In this document: one piece after another, positions 1 to 7,649 of the stretch
Layout of the letters: every line of letters starts with the position of its first letter
Numbering within the stretch: the first letter of the stretch is position 1
From: an uncultured Victivallaceae bacterium
GTDB lineage: Bacteria > Verrucomicrobiota > Lentisphaeria > Victivallales > Victivallaceae
Reading direction: 5' to 3'
Length of the DNA stretch: 8,305 nucleotides
Assembly: GCA_934663655.1 (NCBI GenBank)
Contig: CAKUKT010000100.1
Location: 1 to 8,305, forward strand
Translations under genes and position numbers: made by a program
The notes under the pieces: model-generated
Told to the model about the DNA's origin: nothing
Databases searched by the model: none
The model's input: the letters and a program-made list of their open reading frames with translations, nothing else

Positions 1-227
1 CCCAGTTCGCCCCCCGAAGAGTTGTCCGCCTCGTCCAGCGCCGCGGCCAAGGCCGGCAACGCCTTCTCCATGTCGTATACTTCACCTTTGACCACGGTTC
101 CGGAGCTCGGCGCCAGTCCCCGCCCGATGATCTCCGGGTGCCCGTCGTCGCCGATCTCACCGACCAGCACACAGATTTTGGAACTGCCGATCTCAATGGC
201 ACTGATTATATCGCGATTGTTGAACAT
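1..227 (-). CDS. ftsA: Cell division protein FtsA, N-terminal fragment (runs off left edge)
   Basis: FtsA is the actin-like ATPase that tethers FtsZ filaments to the inner face of the cytoplasmic membrane and recruits the divisome. Only the first 75 codons are visible, against roughly 400-420 residues for the family. They begin MFNNRDIISAIEIGSSKI, where residues 10-18 form the phosphate-1 loop of the actin/Hsp70 fold. Next come LVGEIGDDG, then EIIGRGLAPSS and VKGEVYDMEKA, which align with the start of E. coli FtsA (LVGE, NIIGVG, GGVNDLESV). The start is the ATG at 227-225. The Shine-Dalgarno match is weak (GGAT about 10 bases upstream). The gene follows pdxB after 76 bases and has its own promoter at 267-295. 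Usual neighbours such as ftsQ and mur genes are absent on the visible side. The identification is by recognition of the N-terminus only; the rest of the gene is outside the window. Confidence 0.9.
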   Translation of the reverse strand, partial: MFNNRDIISAIEIGSSKICVLVGEIGDDGHPEIIGRGLAPSSGTVVKGEVYDMEKALPALAAALDEADNSSGGEL

Positions 228-266
228 GGAAATCTATCCGGAAATGACCCCAAAAAGTATTTACCA

Positions 267-295
267 AATATAATTGTCCGTATCGGCTTTTTCAA
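267..295 (-). promoter_or_regulatory. Sigma-70-type promoter for ftsA
   Basis: On the minus strand the -35 TTGAAA (295-290) is followed by a 17-base spacer and the -10 TATATT (272-267). This is 4 of 6 and 5 of 6 matches to consensus at the ideal spacing. Transcription would begin near 260, giving an untranslated leader of about 33 bases before the ftsA ATG at 227. The -35 lies just beyond the pdxB stop codon, in the only AT-rich gap between the two genes. No hairpin terminator for pdxB is visible here, so readthrough from the upstream operon may also reach ftsA. The match is visible in the sequence; activity is inferred. Confidence 0.65.
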
Positions 296-303
296 GCACC
301 ACC

Positions 304-1416
304 TTACCCCAGCCGGAAACCAAGTCCGCCGAGCGTTGCCCGCACCGCAGCCGAACCACCGGACACCGTGAACGCTGGGAACTCCCGCCGTACCGGATAA
401 CCGCCGCGCAACGCTTCGAACGACTCCGGAGCTGCGCGCAACGCCGCGTCATCCCGGCCGGGATCATACGAAAACAACACCGCATCTCGCAATGCCGGAT
501 AATCCTCTTTTGTCGCAATCCGGTATTCCGCGCCTCCCGGCGGCGGCGGCAGTTCCGGCACCCGCCACTCCGTCAACTTCGGTATTCCCAGTTCGCGCGC
601 CACCGCCCGTACCGCGGCCGAGGTTCCATTGGCCTTGCCGTCGGTGGAATACCCGGCAATGTGCGGAGTCGCCAGCGCCGCCATTTTCAGAAGTTCCAGA
701 TCGATCCCGGGTTCATGTTCCCAAACGTCCGAAACCACCGCGCTCAATTGACCGGATCGCAGCGCCCGCTTCACCTCTTCACCAACTGCGGCTTCACCAC
801 GTGAGGTGTTGAAAAAAACCGCGCCGCGCTTTATTCCGGCAAAAAATTCCGCGTCGAGCATCCGAAGCGTCGGATAACGGCCGCCGGTTTCCAGTGGTAC
901 GTGCAGGGTAATGAAATCAGCCTCATCACGAATCGTCGAGAGCGGTACAAATCCCGTTTCTCCCTCACGTTCGGCACGGGGAGGATCGTTGAGAAGCACC
1001 TTCATTCCCAGCGTCCGCCCGACCTCCGCCACCCGGCGCCCGACATTGCCGACCCCGATCACCCCCAGCGTCCGCCCGGCGGGATCGCCGAATTTCAACA
1101 GGGCCGCGCACATATATTGCGCCACACTGGCGGCGTTGCAGCCGGGCGCATTGATCCATTTGATCCCCAGTTCCTGAAGATCGGAGGAGGCGATGTGGTC
1201 GAAACCGATCGTCGCGGTCGCGACAATTTTCACCCGGCTGCCCTGCAGCAGCGACCGGTTACACCGCGTCCGCGTCCGAACAATCAGCGCCGAGGCGTCC
1301 GCCACATCGGCGGCGGTTATTTTCGCACCGGGCAGATATACCACCTCACACCAGGGCTCGAACACCCCCCGCAGAAACGGAATCCGATCATCTGCGACAA
1401 TTTTGAGCTTATTCAT
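304..1416 (-). CDS. pdxB: Erythronate-4-phosphate dehydrogenase PdxB
   Basis: PdxB is a cytoplasmic NAD-dependent D-2-hydroxyacid dehydrogenase. It oxidises 4-phospho-D-erythronate to the 2-oxo acid in the DXP-dependent route to pyridoxal 5'-phosphate. The 370-residue product matches E. coli PdxB along its length. The GVGNVG dinucleotide motif is at 121-126 and NDPPRAER at 143-150. The catalytic Arg, Glu and His are at 206 (in NTSRG), 235 (in DVWEHEP) and 252 (in PHIAGYS), with the same spacing as E. coli R208/E237/H254. The C-terminal dimerisation domain specific to PdxB (DUF3410) begins near residue 290 and includes SYDPGRDDAALR, which separates it from SerA-type paralogues. The ATG at 1416 was chosen because the protein then begins MNKLKIVADDRIP like the family and a GGTGGGGG site lies 6 bases upstream. 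A longer reading from 1473 would add 19 residues inside pyrD. The start overlaps the pyrD stop by 8 bases (ATGAATAA), implying coupled translation. Confidence 0.93.
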   Translation of the reverse strand: MNKLKIVADDRIPFLRGVFEPWCEVVYLPGAKITAADVADASALIVRTRTRCNRSLLQGSRVKIVATATIGFDHIASSDLQELGIKWINAPGCNAASVAQYMCAALLKFGDPAGRTLGVIGVGNVGRRVAEVGRTLGMKVLLNDPPRAEREGETGFVPLSTIRDEADFITLHVPLETGGRYPTLRMLDAEFFAGIKRGAVFFNTSRGEAAVGEEVKRALRSGQLSAVVSDVWEHEPGIDLELLKMAALATPHIAGYSTDGKANGTSAAVRAVARELGIPKLTEWRVPELPPPPGGAEYRIATKEDYPALRDAVLFSYDPGRDDAALRAAPESFEALRGGYPVRREFPAFTVSGGSAAVRATLGGLGFRLG

Positions 1417-2329
1417 CGATCGCCCCCACCAATTCGCTGACCGTCCGGAACCCGTGACGATCCATATATTCACCGATAAAATCGATCACCCGCAACGGCG
1501 TCTCCGGATCAACGAAATTCGCAGTTCCCACCGCGACCGCACCGGCTCCGGCGAGCATGAATTCGACCGCGTCCGCGCCATCGACGATTCCGCCCATTCC
1601 GATCACCGGGATTTTCACCGCCCGCGCAACATCGTACACCATCCGGATCGCCACCGGCTTGACCGCCGGTCCGGACAATCCCCCGCGACGATTGGCCAGC
1701 CGAAAACGCCGGCTCTCGATGTCGATCGCCATCGCGGAAAGCGTGTTTATCAGTGATACCGCATCACTCCCCTCGGCCTCGACGGCCCGGGCAAATTCGG
1801 CGATATCCCCGACATTCGGACTCAGTTTGGTGATCAGCGGCAATGTGGTTGACGCACGCACCCGCCGCACCACTTCCGAGGCCAGCCGAATGTCGGTTCC
1901 GAATGCCGCGCCACCGGCCTTGACGTTGGGACAGGAGATGTTGATCTCCAACGCGGTAACCCCCGTCTTTTCCGCTTCAATACGTTCGGCCACCTGCCCG
2001 TACTCCTCGATGGTGGTACCCCAGATGTTCACGATCACCGTGGCGCCGACCCGCCGCAGAAAGGGCAGATAATCGTCGCCGTGAAGAAATTTTTCCACCC
2101 CCGGCCCCTGAAGACCAATGGCATTGAGCATGCCCCCGGTGACCTCGGCAACCCGCGGCATCGGATTACCGTGCGATGGCGTCATTCGGATGCCCTTGAC
2201 CACTACTGCGCCAAGTCTGGCGATGTTGTAAAATTCATGATATTCCTCTCCGTATCCGAAGGTTCCCGAAGCGGTCATCACCGGATTGGCGAGCGAAAAT
2301 TTTCCCAGCGGAGTGTATAAATCGGCCAT
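1409..2329 (-). CDS. pyrD: Dihydroorotate dehydrogenase, class 1B catalytic subunit PyrD
   Basis: This is the FMN-containing catalytic subunit of the NAD-dependent dihydroorotate dehydrogenase, which oxidises dihydroorotate to orotate in de novo pyrimidine synthesis in the cytoplasm. The product has 306 residues, normal for the family. It shows NPVMTASGTFGYG (15-27), VKGI (44-47), NAIGLQGPG (69-77), and NISCPNVK (130-137) with the class 1 catalytic Cys133. Further motifs are TKLSPNV (167-173), INT (194-196), the FMN-phosphate segments GGLSGPA (216-222) and GMGGI (244-248), and VGT (267-269). Cysteine as active-site base, together with an adjacent pyrK, marks class 1B rather than membrane-bound class 2. 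The ATG at 2329 is preferred over a GTG at 2338 because the ribosome site AAGGGGAG sits 8 bases before it. It begins 2 bases after the pyrK stop, so both subunits should be made from one message by coupled translation. Its end overlaps pdxB by 8 bases. Confidence 0.96.
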   Translation of the reverse strand: MADLYTPLGKFSLANPVMTASGTFGYGEEYHEFYNIARLGAVVVKGIRMTPSHGNPMPRVAEVTGGMLNAIGLQGPGVEKFLHGDDYLPFLRRVGATVIVNIWGTTIEEYGQVAERIEAEKTGVTALEINISCPNVKAGGAAFGTDIRLASEVVRRVRASTTLPLITKLSPNVGDIAEFARAVEAEGSDAVSLINTLSAMAIDIESRRFRLANRRGGLSGPAVKPVAIRMVYDVARAVKIPVIGMGGIVDGADAVEFMLAGAGAVAVGTANFVDPETPLRVIDFIGEYMDRHGFRTVSELVGAIDE

Positions 2330-2331
2330 CG

Positions 2332-3120
2332 TCAGCACTCCCCTTCCCCGTCGATGTAAATTTCATCCAGCCGGAAGACCGGCCCTTCAACGCATGAACG
2401 CGCATAACTCCATCCGGTTTCAGCCTCGCGGTCATTGACCTTGACCACGCAACCGAAACAGGCGCCGACGCCGCAGCACATGATCTCGTCGACGCTGAGT
2501 TCACCATCCAGACCGAGGGAACGCAGCTTTATCGCCAGCGCCCGGAGCATCGGCCCGGGACCGCAGCCGTAAAAGAAGAACCGCCCGGCGGGATTTTCAG
2601 CCAGCAGTGGTTCGATCAGTTCCGTGACAAATCCCCGCGTGCCGAGCGAACCGTCGTTGGTGGCAATCCGGACTTCAAACCCGGCTTCGGCATATTCGTT
2701 CGCGAGAATCACCTCCTGCGCGTTTCTGGCCCCGAGCAACAGCACGCCGCGACCGCGGCGCGTCATCATGTAGAGCGCCGCCGAACCGTAACCGCCGCAT
2801 ACGGCAACCGGGATCACCCCCGCGGGAGGCGCGGAAAATCCCCGTCCGCGAGGACCGATAATGTCGCACACCGTTCCCGGCCGGAGCTGACTGAGCCGTC
2901 GGGTACCGACTCCGACCACCTTGTAGACGATGCTGAGCACTCCGTCCTCGGCATTGAAGATACTGAAAGGACGACGCAGCATATTGTCCGCCCGCTGGTC
3001 GATCCGAACGTGCACGAACTGACCGGGTTCGGCATGACCGGCGATTTCCGGCGCCCGGAAATCGATCCGGAAATAATCGCCGTGCAGCTGCCGGTTGCTG
3101 ATGATTTCCCCGCTTTTCAT
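2332..3120 (-). CDS. pyrK: Dihydroorotate dehydrogenase electron transfer subunit PyrK
   Basis: PyrK carries FAD and a [2Fe-2S] cluster and passes electrons from the PyrD FMN to NAD+, forming a PyrD2PyrK2 heterotetramer. The 262-residue product has a ferredoxin-reductase-like FAD domain with the flavin motif RRPFSI (49-54) and GPRGRGF (89-95). The NAD-binding part follows, with CGGYGSAAL (108-116) and YGCGPGPML (184-192). The C-terminal cluster motif is CCGVGACFGC (215-224) plus Cys243. By alignment with known PyrK the ligands are Cys216, Cys221, Cys224 and Cys243; Cys215 is an extra neighbour. The NAD-loop reads GGYGSAAL where GGIGxAPL is usual, a mild divergence. The ATG at 3120 has a GAGGA ribosome site at 3128-3132, 7 bases upstream, overlapping the stop codon of the preceding hydrolase gene; the intergenic gap is 10 bases. 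The frame stays open far upstream to 3603, but that stretch encodes the hydrolase in another frame and was excluded. Confidence 0.95.
   Translation of the reverse strand: MKSGEIISNRQLHGDYFRIDFRAPEIAGHAEPGQFVHVRIDQRADNMLRRPFSIFNAEDGVLSIVYKVVGVGTRRLSQLRPGTVCDIIGPRGRGFSAPPAGVIPVAVCGGYGSAALYMMTRRGRGVLLLGARNAQEVILANEYAEAGFEVRIATNDGSLGTRGFVTELIEPLLAENPAGRFFFYGCGPGPMLRALAIKLRSLGLDGELSVDEIMCCGVGACFGCVVKVNDREAETGWSYARSCVEGPVFRLDEIYIDGEGEC
2338..2345 (-). promoter_or_regulatory. Ribosome binding site that fixes the pyrD start
   Basis: The minus strand reads AAGGGGAG followed by TGCTGACG and then the pyrD ATG at 2329, an 8-base spacer. The competing GTG at 2338 would overlap this site itself and could not use it. 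The site lies inside the last codons of pyrK, so ribosomes finishing pyrK are placed directly over the pyrD start. Confidence 0.7.
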
Positions 3121-3130
3121 CGCTGAATCC

Positions 3131-3742
3131 TCACCGCAACCAGGGGTTGTATTTACGCTCGATGCCGACGGTGGTCGTCGGACCGTGACCGGGGTAGAGT
3201 CGGAGCGAATCCTCCAGGGGGAGAATCCGTTCCCGAATCGAACGAAGCAGCGCCTCGCCGTCCCCGCCCCAGAGATCGCTGCGCCCGATCGAATTGGAAA
3301 AGATGGTGTCGCCGGTAAACAGCGCCCGCTCACCATTTTCTTCAAAGAGGAAACCGCTTCCACCGGGGGAATGACCGGGAAGTTCCAGAACCTGATAGTC
3401 GCCATCCGCAGAAAAATCCTCCGCCGGAGGCAGATCCCTGGCGGTCGGATAATCCGGATAAAATGAATTGGCCGGATTGCCGAGCAGAAAACGATCTCCG
3501 GCGGCAATCCGGATCGAAGGGACAGCCAGTGCTTTCGCGACGGCTCCGGCGGCGGAAATATGATCGATATGGCCGTGAGTGAGCAGAATTTCCGCCCGGT
3601 CATAATCTAATTCACCGGCGGCGGCGATGATGTTTTCCGGATCGGCGCCCGGATCAATGATATGGAGGGTTCGGCTTTTTTCGCACCACACCAGGTAGCA
3701 ATTCTCGGCGATGGAGCCGGTGACAATGGTTTTGATAATCAC
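3131..3742 (-). CDS. Metallo-beta-lactamase-fold hydrolase, glyoxalase II-like
   Basis: This is a 203-residue single-domain hydrolase of the metallo-beta-lactamase superfamily, in the small cytoplasmic glyoxalase II-like (YcbL-type) branch. The full metal-site set is present: THGHIDH (55-61), His124 in PGHSPGGSG (122-130), Asp145 in FTGDTIF (142-148) and His186 in YPGHGPTT (183-190). These are expected to bind two metal ions. The substrate cannot be read from the sequence. Relatives cleave S-lactoylglutathione or other thioesters, but this short form lacks the long C-terminal glutathione-binding domain of classical glyoxalase II. The start is a GTG at 3742 with an AAGGAAG ribosome site at 3752-3758, 9 bases upstream. 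The GTG shares GTGA with the TGA stop of the preceding gene, a 4-base overlap typical of translational coupling. It sits 10 bases ahead of pyrK. No link between this enzyme and pyrimidine synthesis is known to me, so co-transcription may be only organisational. Confidence 0.88.
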   Translation of the reverse strand: MIIKTIVTGSIAENCYLVWCEKSRTLHIIDPGADPENIIAAAGELDYDRAEILLTHGHIDHISAAGAVAKALAVPSIRIAAGDRFLLGNPANSFYPDYPTARDLPPAEDFSADGDYQVLELPGHSPGGSGFLFEENGERALFTGDTIFSNSIGRSDLWGGDGEALLRSIRERILPLEDSLRLYPGHGPTTTVGIERKYNPWLR

Positions 3743-6700
3743 GGTTTTGCACTTCCTTCGGATTCGAGACCGCGGTCGCGCAGAACCACCTGCCGGAACG
3801 GCAGGATCCCCAGTGCGCGCTGCAGCGCCTCAAGTTTATCATAATCGACTGCCTTGACCATTCCGACCGGCAGAGAGAGTCGGTAATCGACAATCAGTCG
3901 TCCGGGTTCGCGTTCGACCCGACGGACCAGACGTCCGGTTTCGTTATCGCCGAATTCCCGTTCCTCGCTGGGGCGACCGACGGCGACAAAGCCATCGGGA
4001 AGATCGATGTTGTAATCGATCTCAAGCTTAATCGCCGAACCACGCCAGAACGGAGTTTTCCGGGAACTGCCGGCGGTGATGACCGCGTTGCTCAACCGGT
4101 CGAACCCCGGAAGTTCAAACTGGAAGAAATCCCCGACCCGGGCGGCAAAATGCGGAATCCGCACCCGGTAACGCACCACGCCGGGATAGTTGTCGAAATT
4201 ACATTCCGGCTCGCCGACAATACGGGCGGATTGGGAAATCTGCGCGGCAAGCTGTTCAAAGTGGCGGCGGCGATTCTCCGGAGTAACTTCGGAGAAGAAG
4301 CGGTTCTGCTTCTCGAACTCCGATCCCGAATATTCCGCGGTAACGACGATCTCCGCCGCACCGCTGCTCTGCAACCCGACGTCATAAACCATTCGGACGC
4401 CGTCCCAGGCGTTATGGTGAGGTTGAATCATCACGAGACGTCCGGAATTGAGTTCGAGGGCGGTCTTTCCGGCCAGGTTGACTGCGCCCGGGAATGCATA
4501 TTCACTGCCGGAGTTCAGGTAGAATTCCCCTTCGGGCACATACACAAGCAGCGAATTAAAACAATTCTGCGGAAAGCGACCGATCACCCGCGCCACTTCC
4601 GGAGACCATGACAGGGACGAAGCGGCGACAAAACGAAATTCGATCCCGGCGGTTTTCAGCAGTGCGCCGATCAGAATCGCCCGATCCGCCGAATCTCCAT
4701 ACCCGGAGGAGATCGTCACCCCCGGCGCGGAGAACGACTTCCACGGCAGAGCGTCGGCCCCGGGGCCGGCGGAGCGGATTTTACGGGCGACGTAATCACG
4801 GATACGAACAACTTTATCCTCGACCTTAAGTGCGGAATTACGCAAATCCAGTTCAGTGGCGACGGTCTCCACTTCGGGATCCGGTACGGCAAGTTCCGAC
4901 AGCGCCCGGTTCCAGGCAGCGGCGAAATGTTCAAATTCACCGGATGAGGCCATTACCATCGGCACCCAGAGCATCACCGGCGGCTGTCCCGGTTCCAGCG
5001 CCAGCTGCGGCGTATTGGTCGCCACCCAGCGCCGGACAATCACTCCGTCGTCGATATCCTCGTGGTATTCGACGCCACGGGGCGACGGAGAGACACGCAT
5101 CCGCATCCCGGCGGAGGCGGTGATGGAAAATTCCCGGAGAACCCCCGGTTCATCCGAGGCAAACATTCCCGATGCGAAGAAGAAATGACGGTCAAACCGG
5201 CGTCGGCGCAAAGTGTATTCAATGACCGCTCCGGGTTCGACCCCGGGCAGGCTGGCGACCAGAATTTTGCCGGCGGGATATCGCGGCGCACTCCCCACCC
5301 ACGACGCGTCCATCAGATTGAGTTCCTGTTCGTTGAGTTTCCGGACCTCTCCGGAAGCGGTGGTCACACTTGCCTCCAGCGTCACGCTTTCCCAGACCGG
5401 GTTGTAGTCCACCTTGATTTCCGAATATCGCTTGACCCCGGCGTAGGTGAGAATACGCCGCTTCACCGTCGTTACGCTATCCCATTCCGATTCACTTCTG
5501 ACCTTGATCGCGGTTTTGTCGGCGAGCAGCAGCGAATCGGCGCCGGGGAAAGTTCTGGTCAACTGCGCGGTCGGGACCGCGGCAAAATTGACCGCCGCCA
5601 CCGGCAGTTCAACGGCGGCGGCATCGATGGTGCGCAACACCTCTTTGAGTTCACGATAGGCGTCAGGCGGAATTTCCACGGCATCAAGAGCCAGTTTGAT
5701 ATTGCAACGGAGTTCGCCGTCGGCGATTTCGTACTGCTTTTTCCAGCGGAAAATGCCCGGTTTCTCCATCTGCCGTGTGCCAGGAAGGGCGCTGATTTCG
5801 ATGCTCGGCGGCAGTTTCAGGGAGATGCTCTCGTCAAGAGCGCCGGTGGAAAGAGCAATCAGATTGAATTTCCGTTGTTCGAGACCGACGCGGTTGCCGA
5901 GCAGGAAATTCATAATTCCGAATCCCCCGCCCAGTTCCGGCAGTCGCAGCGGGATGTCCCGGAATCCGTCCGGCAGCTGTTCCGGCACGGAGAATTTCAG
6001 CTTGACGACGAGAGGGATGGAGAGGTCGCGGATATTTTCCGGAGTGATTTCCAGTTCCGAAAGCACCGCTCCGGGCAGTTCCGCCTTGAGCTGGGCGGCG
6101 AAAAACTCCCGCCGGTATTCCTCCGGCCAGCGTGAAAGGGCGTCGCGGTAAATCCCGTCATTGATACCGGTGAATTCCAGTACACTACCGCCCCGCAGTT
6201 CACCATTCGGAAGCAGTTCAGCCCGGGTGCGAATCGTCAGCTGGTTGTCTTCGGCCGCGGGAACCTCCGAACGGCGCAGCCGATCCCCTTCCGGCAGGGC
6301 CACCAGATAACTCTTATTAGCGAGATAGGCGGGAAAGAGGTCCCGGGTACTCTCGTCGGTCGGATCCATGAGAATATATTCACCGGGAGCGGTTCTCACC
6401 GCGACCACGGCGTGGTTGAAGTAATTGTTGGGCACCTCGTCATCCTTGGGAGGGCCGGCCATTATCAGCACCGGATGGGCATCGAAACCGGCGAGATTCA
6501 GCATCGCCGCCAGCAGAGCCGCCTTGTCGCGGCAGACGCCGTAGCGCTGATTGAAAGTCATATCGACCGGATGGGGTTCGTAACCGGGCGACTCGGTTTC
6601 GGGAGTGATTCCCATATAGCGGATATTCTGGGCGACAAAACGGAAGATGGCCTCCATTCTGGCGCGCTCGTCGGTCAGGCCCCGGGTGAGTTCCCTGACT

Positions 6701-7551
6701 TTTTCCCGCATGGCGTCGTTGACGCTCTCCAGGGCCGGCTGACAGAGGCGGTAGTACCAGGCGGATATCTCCTGCCAGTTTTCCGCGGTACTGACGACCA
6801 GGCGCTGGACGGAACTGTACATCGCCGGCATGCCGGGTTCGGGAATCACCTGGGGAACGTTATCCGCCTCCCAGCGATAAATGATTCTGTCGCCGGCCTT
6901 TTCCTCGGAGGCGCGGACACAATTTGGGACCTCATCCTTTACGGCGATCGAACGCAGCGGGCGGGAGGCGGGAGCGTCGATTTGAACGATATAACGAATG
7001 ATCGGAATATCTGCCTGAAGCATCGTCACATCGCACCACTGATCCGGCACGCGGGCTTTGGTGATGGTATCACGCGCACGCACATGGATGGTGTCGCCGA
7101 CGGCCAGTCCGGGGATGGGCACGGTAAGAATTTTGTTGGCGGGGTCGTAGATGTTCGACCCCATCTGAGAGGGTTCGACGGCGACCCGGGATTCGCGGCG
7201 GAAATCGACGGGGATGACTTTGCCGTCCGGCTTGATGATTTCCAGCGTCTCGAGTTCAGCGGATCCGTAGTTGGAGTTGAAGTAAAAAGTGAGTTCCCGC
7301 AGTGCCTGCCTTCCGGACTCATTGAGCACCTTTTGATAAAAGTCATCGATGGAAACGGAGGTGCCGTCGGGCTGATAGGAGATATTTTCGATATCGAAAA
7401 GCAGTACGGAATCGGCATCCGGCCATTTCTGGGGGGTGTTTTCGGCGGCGAGGCGGAGAATTTCAGCGGCGGTCGGAACTTCGGCAGCGCTGGTTATTAA
7501 GGAGTTGACGGCTGCGAAAACGACAATTAACAGTATCAACCATTTTCTCAT
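3739..7551 (-). CDS. Exported protein with two tandem DUF3857-transglutaminase-like units
   Basis: The product has 1270 residues. A signal peptide is visible: MRKW, a hydrophobic stretch at about 5-19, and probable cleavage after Ala23, so it should be periplasmic. No other membrane segment is evident. Unit 1 (about 35-660) has a DUF3857-type beta-rich domain, a transglutaminase-like core and a beta-rich tail. Its thiol-protease-like triad looks intact: Cys340 in RYGVCRDKA, His380 in NYFNHAVVAV and Asp396 in YILMDPTDE. Unit 2 (about 660-1270) repeats the layout (compare WPDADSVLLFD at 43-53 with FPGADSLLLAD at 668-678), but all three positions are changed: Ser954 in GYGDSADRA, Ser1000 in NCFNSLLVYV and probably Ser1014. 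Typical family members have a single unit of roughly 600-700 residues. The family's substrate is not established. An AAGGAG ribosome site sits 8 bases before the ATG at 7551. It is the first gene of the minus-strand operon. The domain call is secure; the function is unknown. Confidence 0.85.
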   Translation of the reverse strand: MRKWLILLIVVFAAVNSLITSAAEVPTAAEILRLAAENTPQKWPDADSVLLFDIENISYQPDGTSVSIDDFYQKVLNESGRQALRELTFYFNSNYGSAELETLEIIKPDGKVIPVDFRRESRVAVEPSQMGSNIYDPANKILTVPIPGLAVGDTIHVRARDTITKARVPDQWCDVTMLQADIPIIRYIVQIDAPASRPLRSIAVKDEVPNCVRASEEKAGDRIIYRWEADNVPQVIPEPGMPAMYSSVQRLVVSTAENWQEISAWYYRLCQPALESVNDAMREKVRELTRGLTDERARMEAIFRFVAQNIRYMGITPETESPGYEPHPVDMTFNQRYGVCRDKAALLAAMLNLAGFDAHPVLIMAGPPKDDEVPNNYFNHAVVAVRTAPGEYILMDPTDESTRDLFPAYLANKSYLVALPEGDRLRRSEVPAAEDNQLTIRTRAELLPNGELRGGSVLEFTGINDGIYRDALSRWPEEYRREFFAAQLKAELPGAVLSELEITPENIRDLSIPLVVKLKFSVPEQLPDGFRDIPLRLPELGGGFGIMNFLLGNRVGLEQRKFNLIALSTGALDESISLKLPPSIEISALPGTRQMEKPGIFRWKKQYEIADGELRCNIKLALDAVEIPPDAYRELKEVLRTIDAAAVELPVAAVNFAAVPTAQLTRTFPGADSLLLADKTAIKVRSESEWDSVTTVKRRILTYAGVKRYSEIKVDYNPVWESVTLEASVTTASGEVRKLNEQELNLMDASWVGSAPRYPAGKILVASLPGVEPGAVIEYTLRRRRFDRHFFFASGMFASDEPGVLREFSITASAGMRMRVSPSPRGVEYHEDIDDGVIVRRWVATNTPQLALEPGQPPVMLWVPMVMASSGEFEHFAAAWNRALSELAVPDPEVETVATELDLRNSALKVEDKVVRIRDYVARKIRSAGPGADALPWKSFSAPGVTISSGYGDSADRAILIGALLKTAGIEFRFVAASSLSWSPEVARVIGRFPQNCFNSLLVYVPEGEFYLNSGSEYAFPGAVNLAGKTALELNSGRLVMIQPHHNAWDGVRMVYDVGLQSSGAAEIVVTAEYSGSEFEKQNRFFSEVTPENRRRHFEQLAAQISQSARIVGEPECNFDNYPGVVRYRVRIPHFAARVGDFFQFELPGFDRLSNAVITAGSSRKTPFWRGSAIKLEIDYNIDLPDGFVAVGRPSEEREFGDNETGRLVRRVEREPGRLIVDYRLSLPVGMVKAVDYDKLEALQRALGILPFRQVVLRDRGLESEGSAKP

Positions 7552-7559
7552 GGCAGGAG

Positions 7560-7565
7560 CTCCTT
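7560..7565 (-). promoter_or_regulatory. Ribosome binding site of the DUF3857 gene
   Basis: AAGGAG on the minus strand lies 8 bases upstream of the ATG at 7551. It is the strongest Shine-Dalgarno match in the window and supports that ATG, which directly precedes a good signal peptide. The site lies within GGAGCTCC (7556-7563), a perfect 8-base palindrome. That is too short to claim a regulatory fold. Confidence 0.75.
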
Positions 7566-7649
7566 ATTTTCTCCGGTTCTCACGCTATTGTACACGGCTA
7601 TAAGATACACCCGGAACGAAAAAAAATAAACGAAAAAAGATGTAAAAAT

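Noticed and set aside
228..303. Possible terminator after pdxB (GCTTGAAAAAGC)
   Set aside because: The stem is only 4 base pairs and has no following T-run. The same bases are better explained as part of the ftsA -35 region.
274..804. 176-codon plus-strand frame opposite pdxB
   Set aside because: It is arginine- and proline-rich antisense translation of pdxB with no support as a gene.
304..1473. Longer pdxB reading starting at 1473
   Set aside because: It adds 19 residues within pyrD with no family counterpart. The ATG at 1416 gives the standard N-terminus and an 8-base overlap.
2336..2338. GTG start for pyrD three codons upstream
   Set aside because: It overlaps its own ribosome site; the ATG at 2329 has the right spacing.
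2332..3603. A 423-codon open frame extending pyrK upstream
   Set aside because: The extra 161 codons lie inside the metallo-hydrolase gene, which is clearly coding in another frame. The family-like start with a good ribosome site is the ATG at 3120.
5062..6135. 357-codon plus-strand frame opposite the DUF3857 gene
   Set aside because: It is an antisense shadow of a GC-rich coding region with no recognisable domain. The minus-strand frame has clear DUF3857/transglutaminase motifs.
6412..7500. 362-codon plus-strand frame opposite the first transglutaminase unit
   Set aside because: Antisense shadow. Its sequence is compositionally biased, it shows no family motif, and the opposite strand carries the Cys/His/Asp triad.
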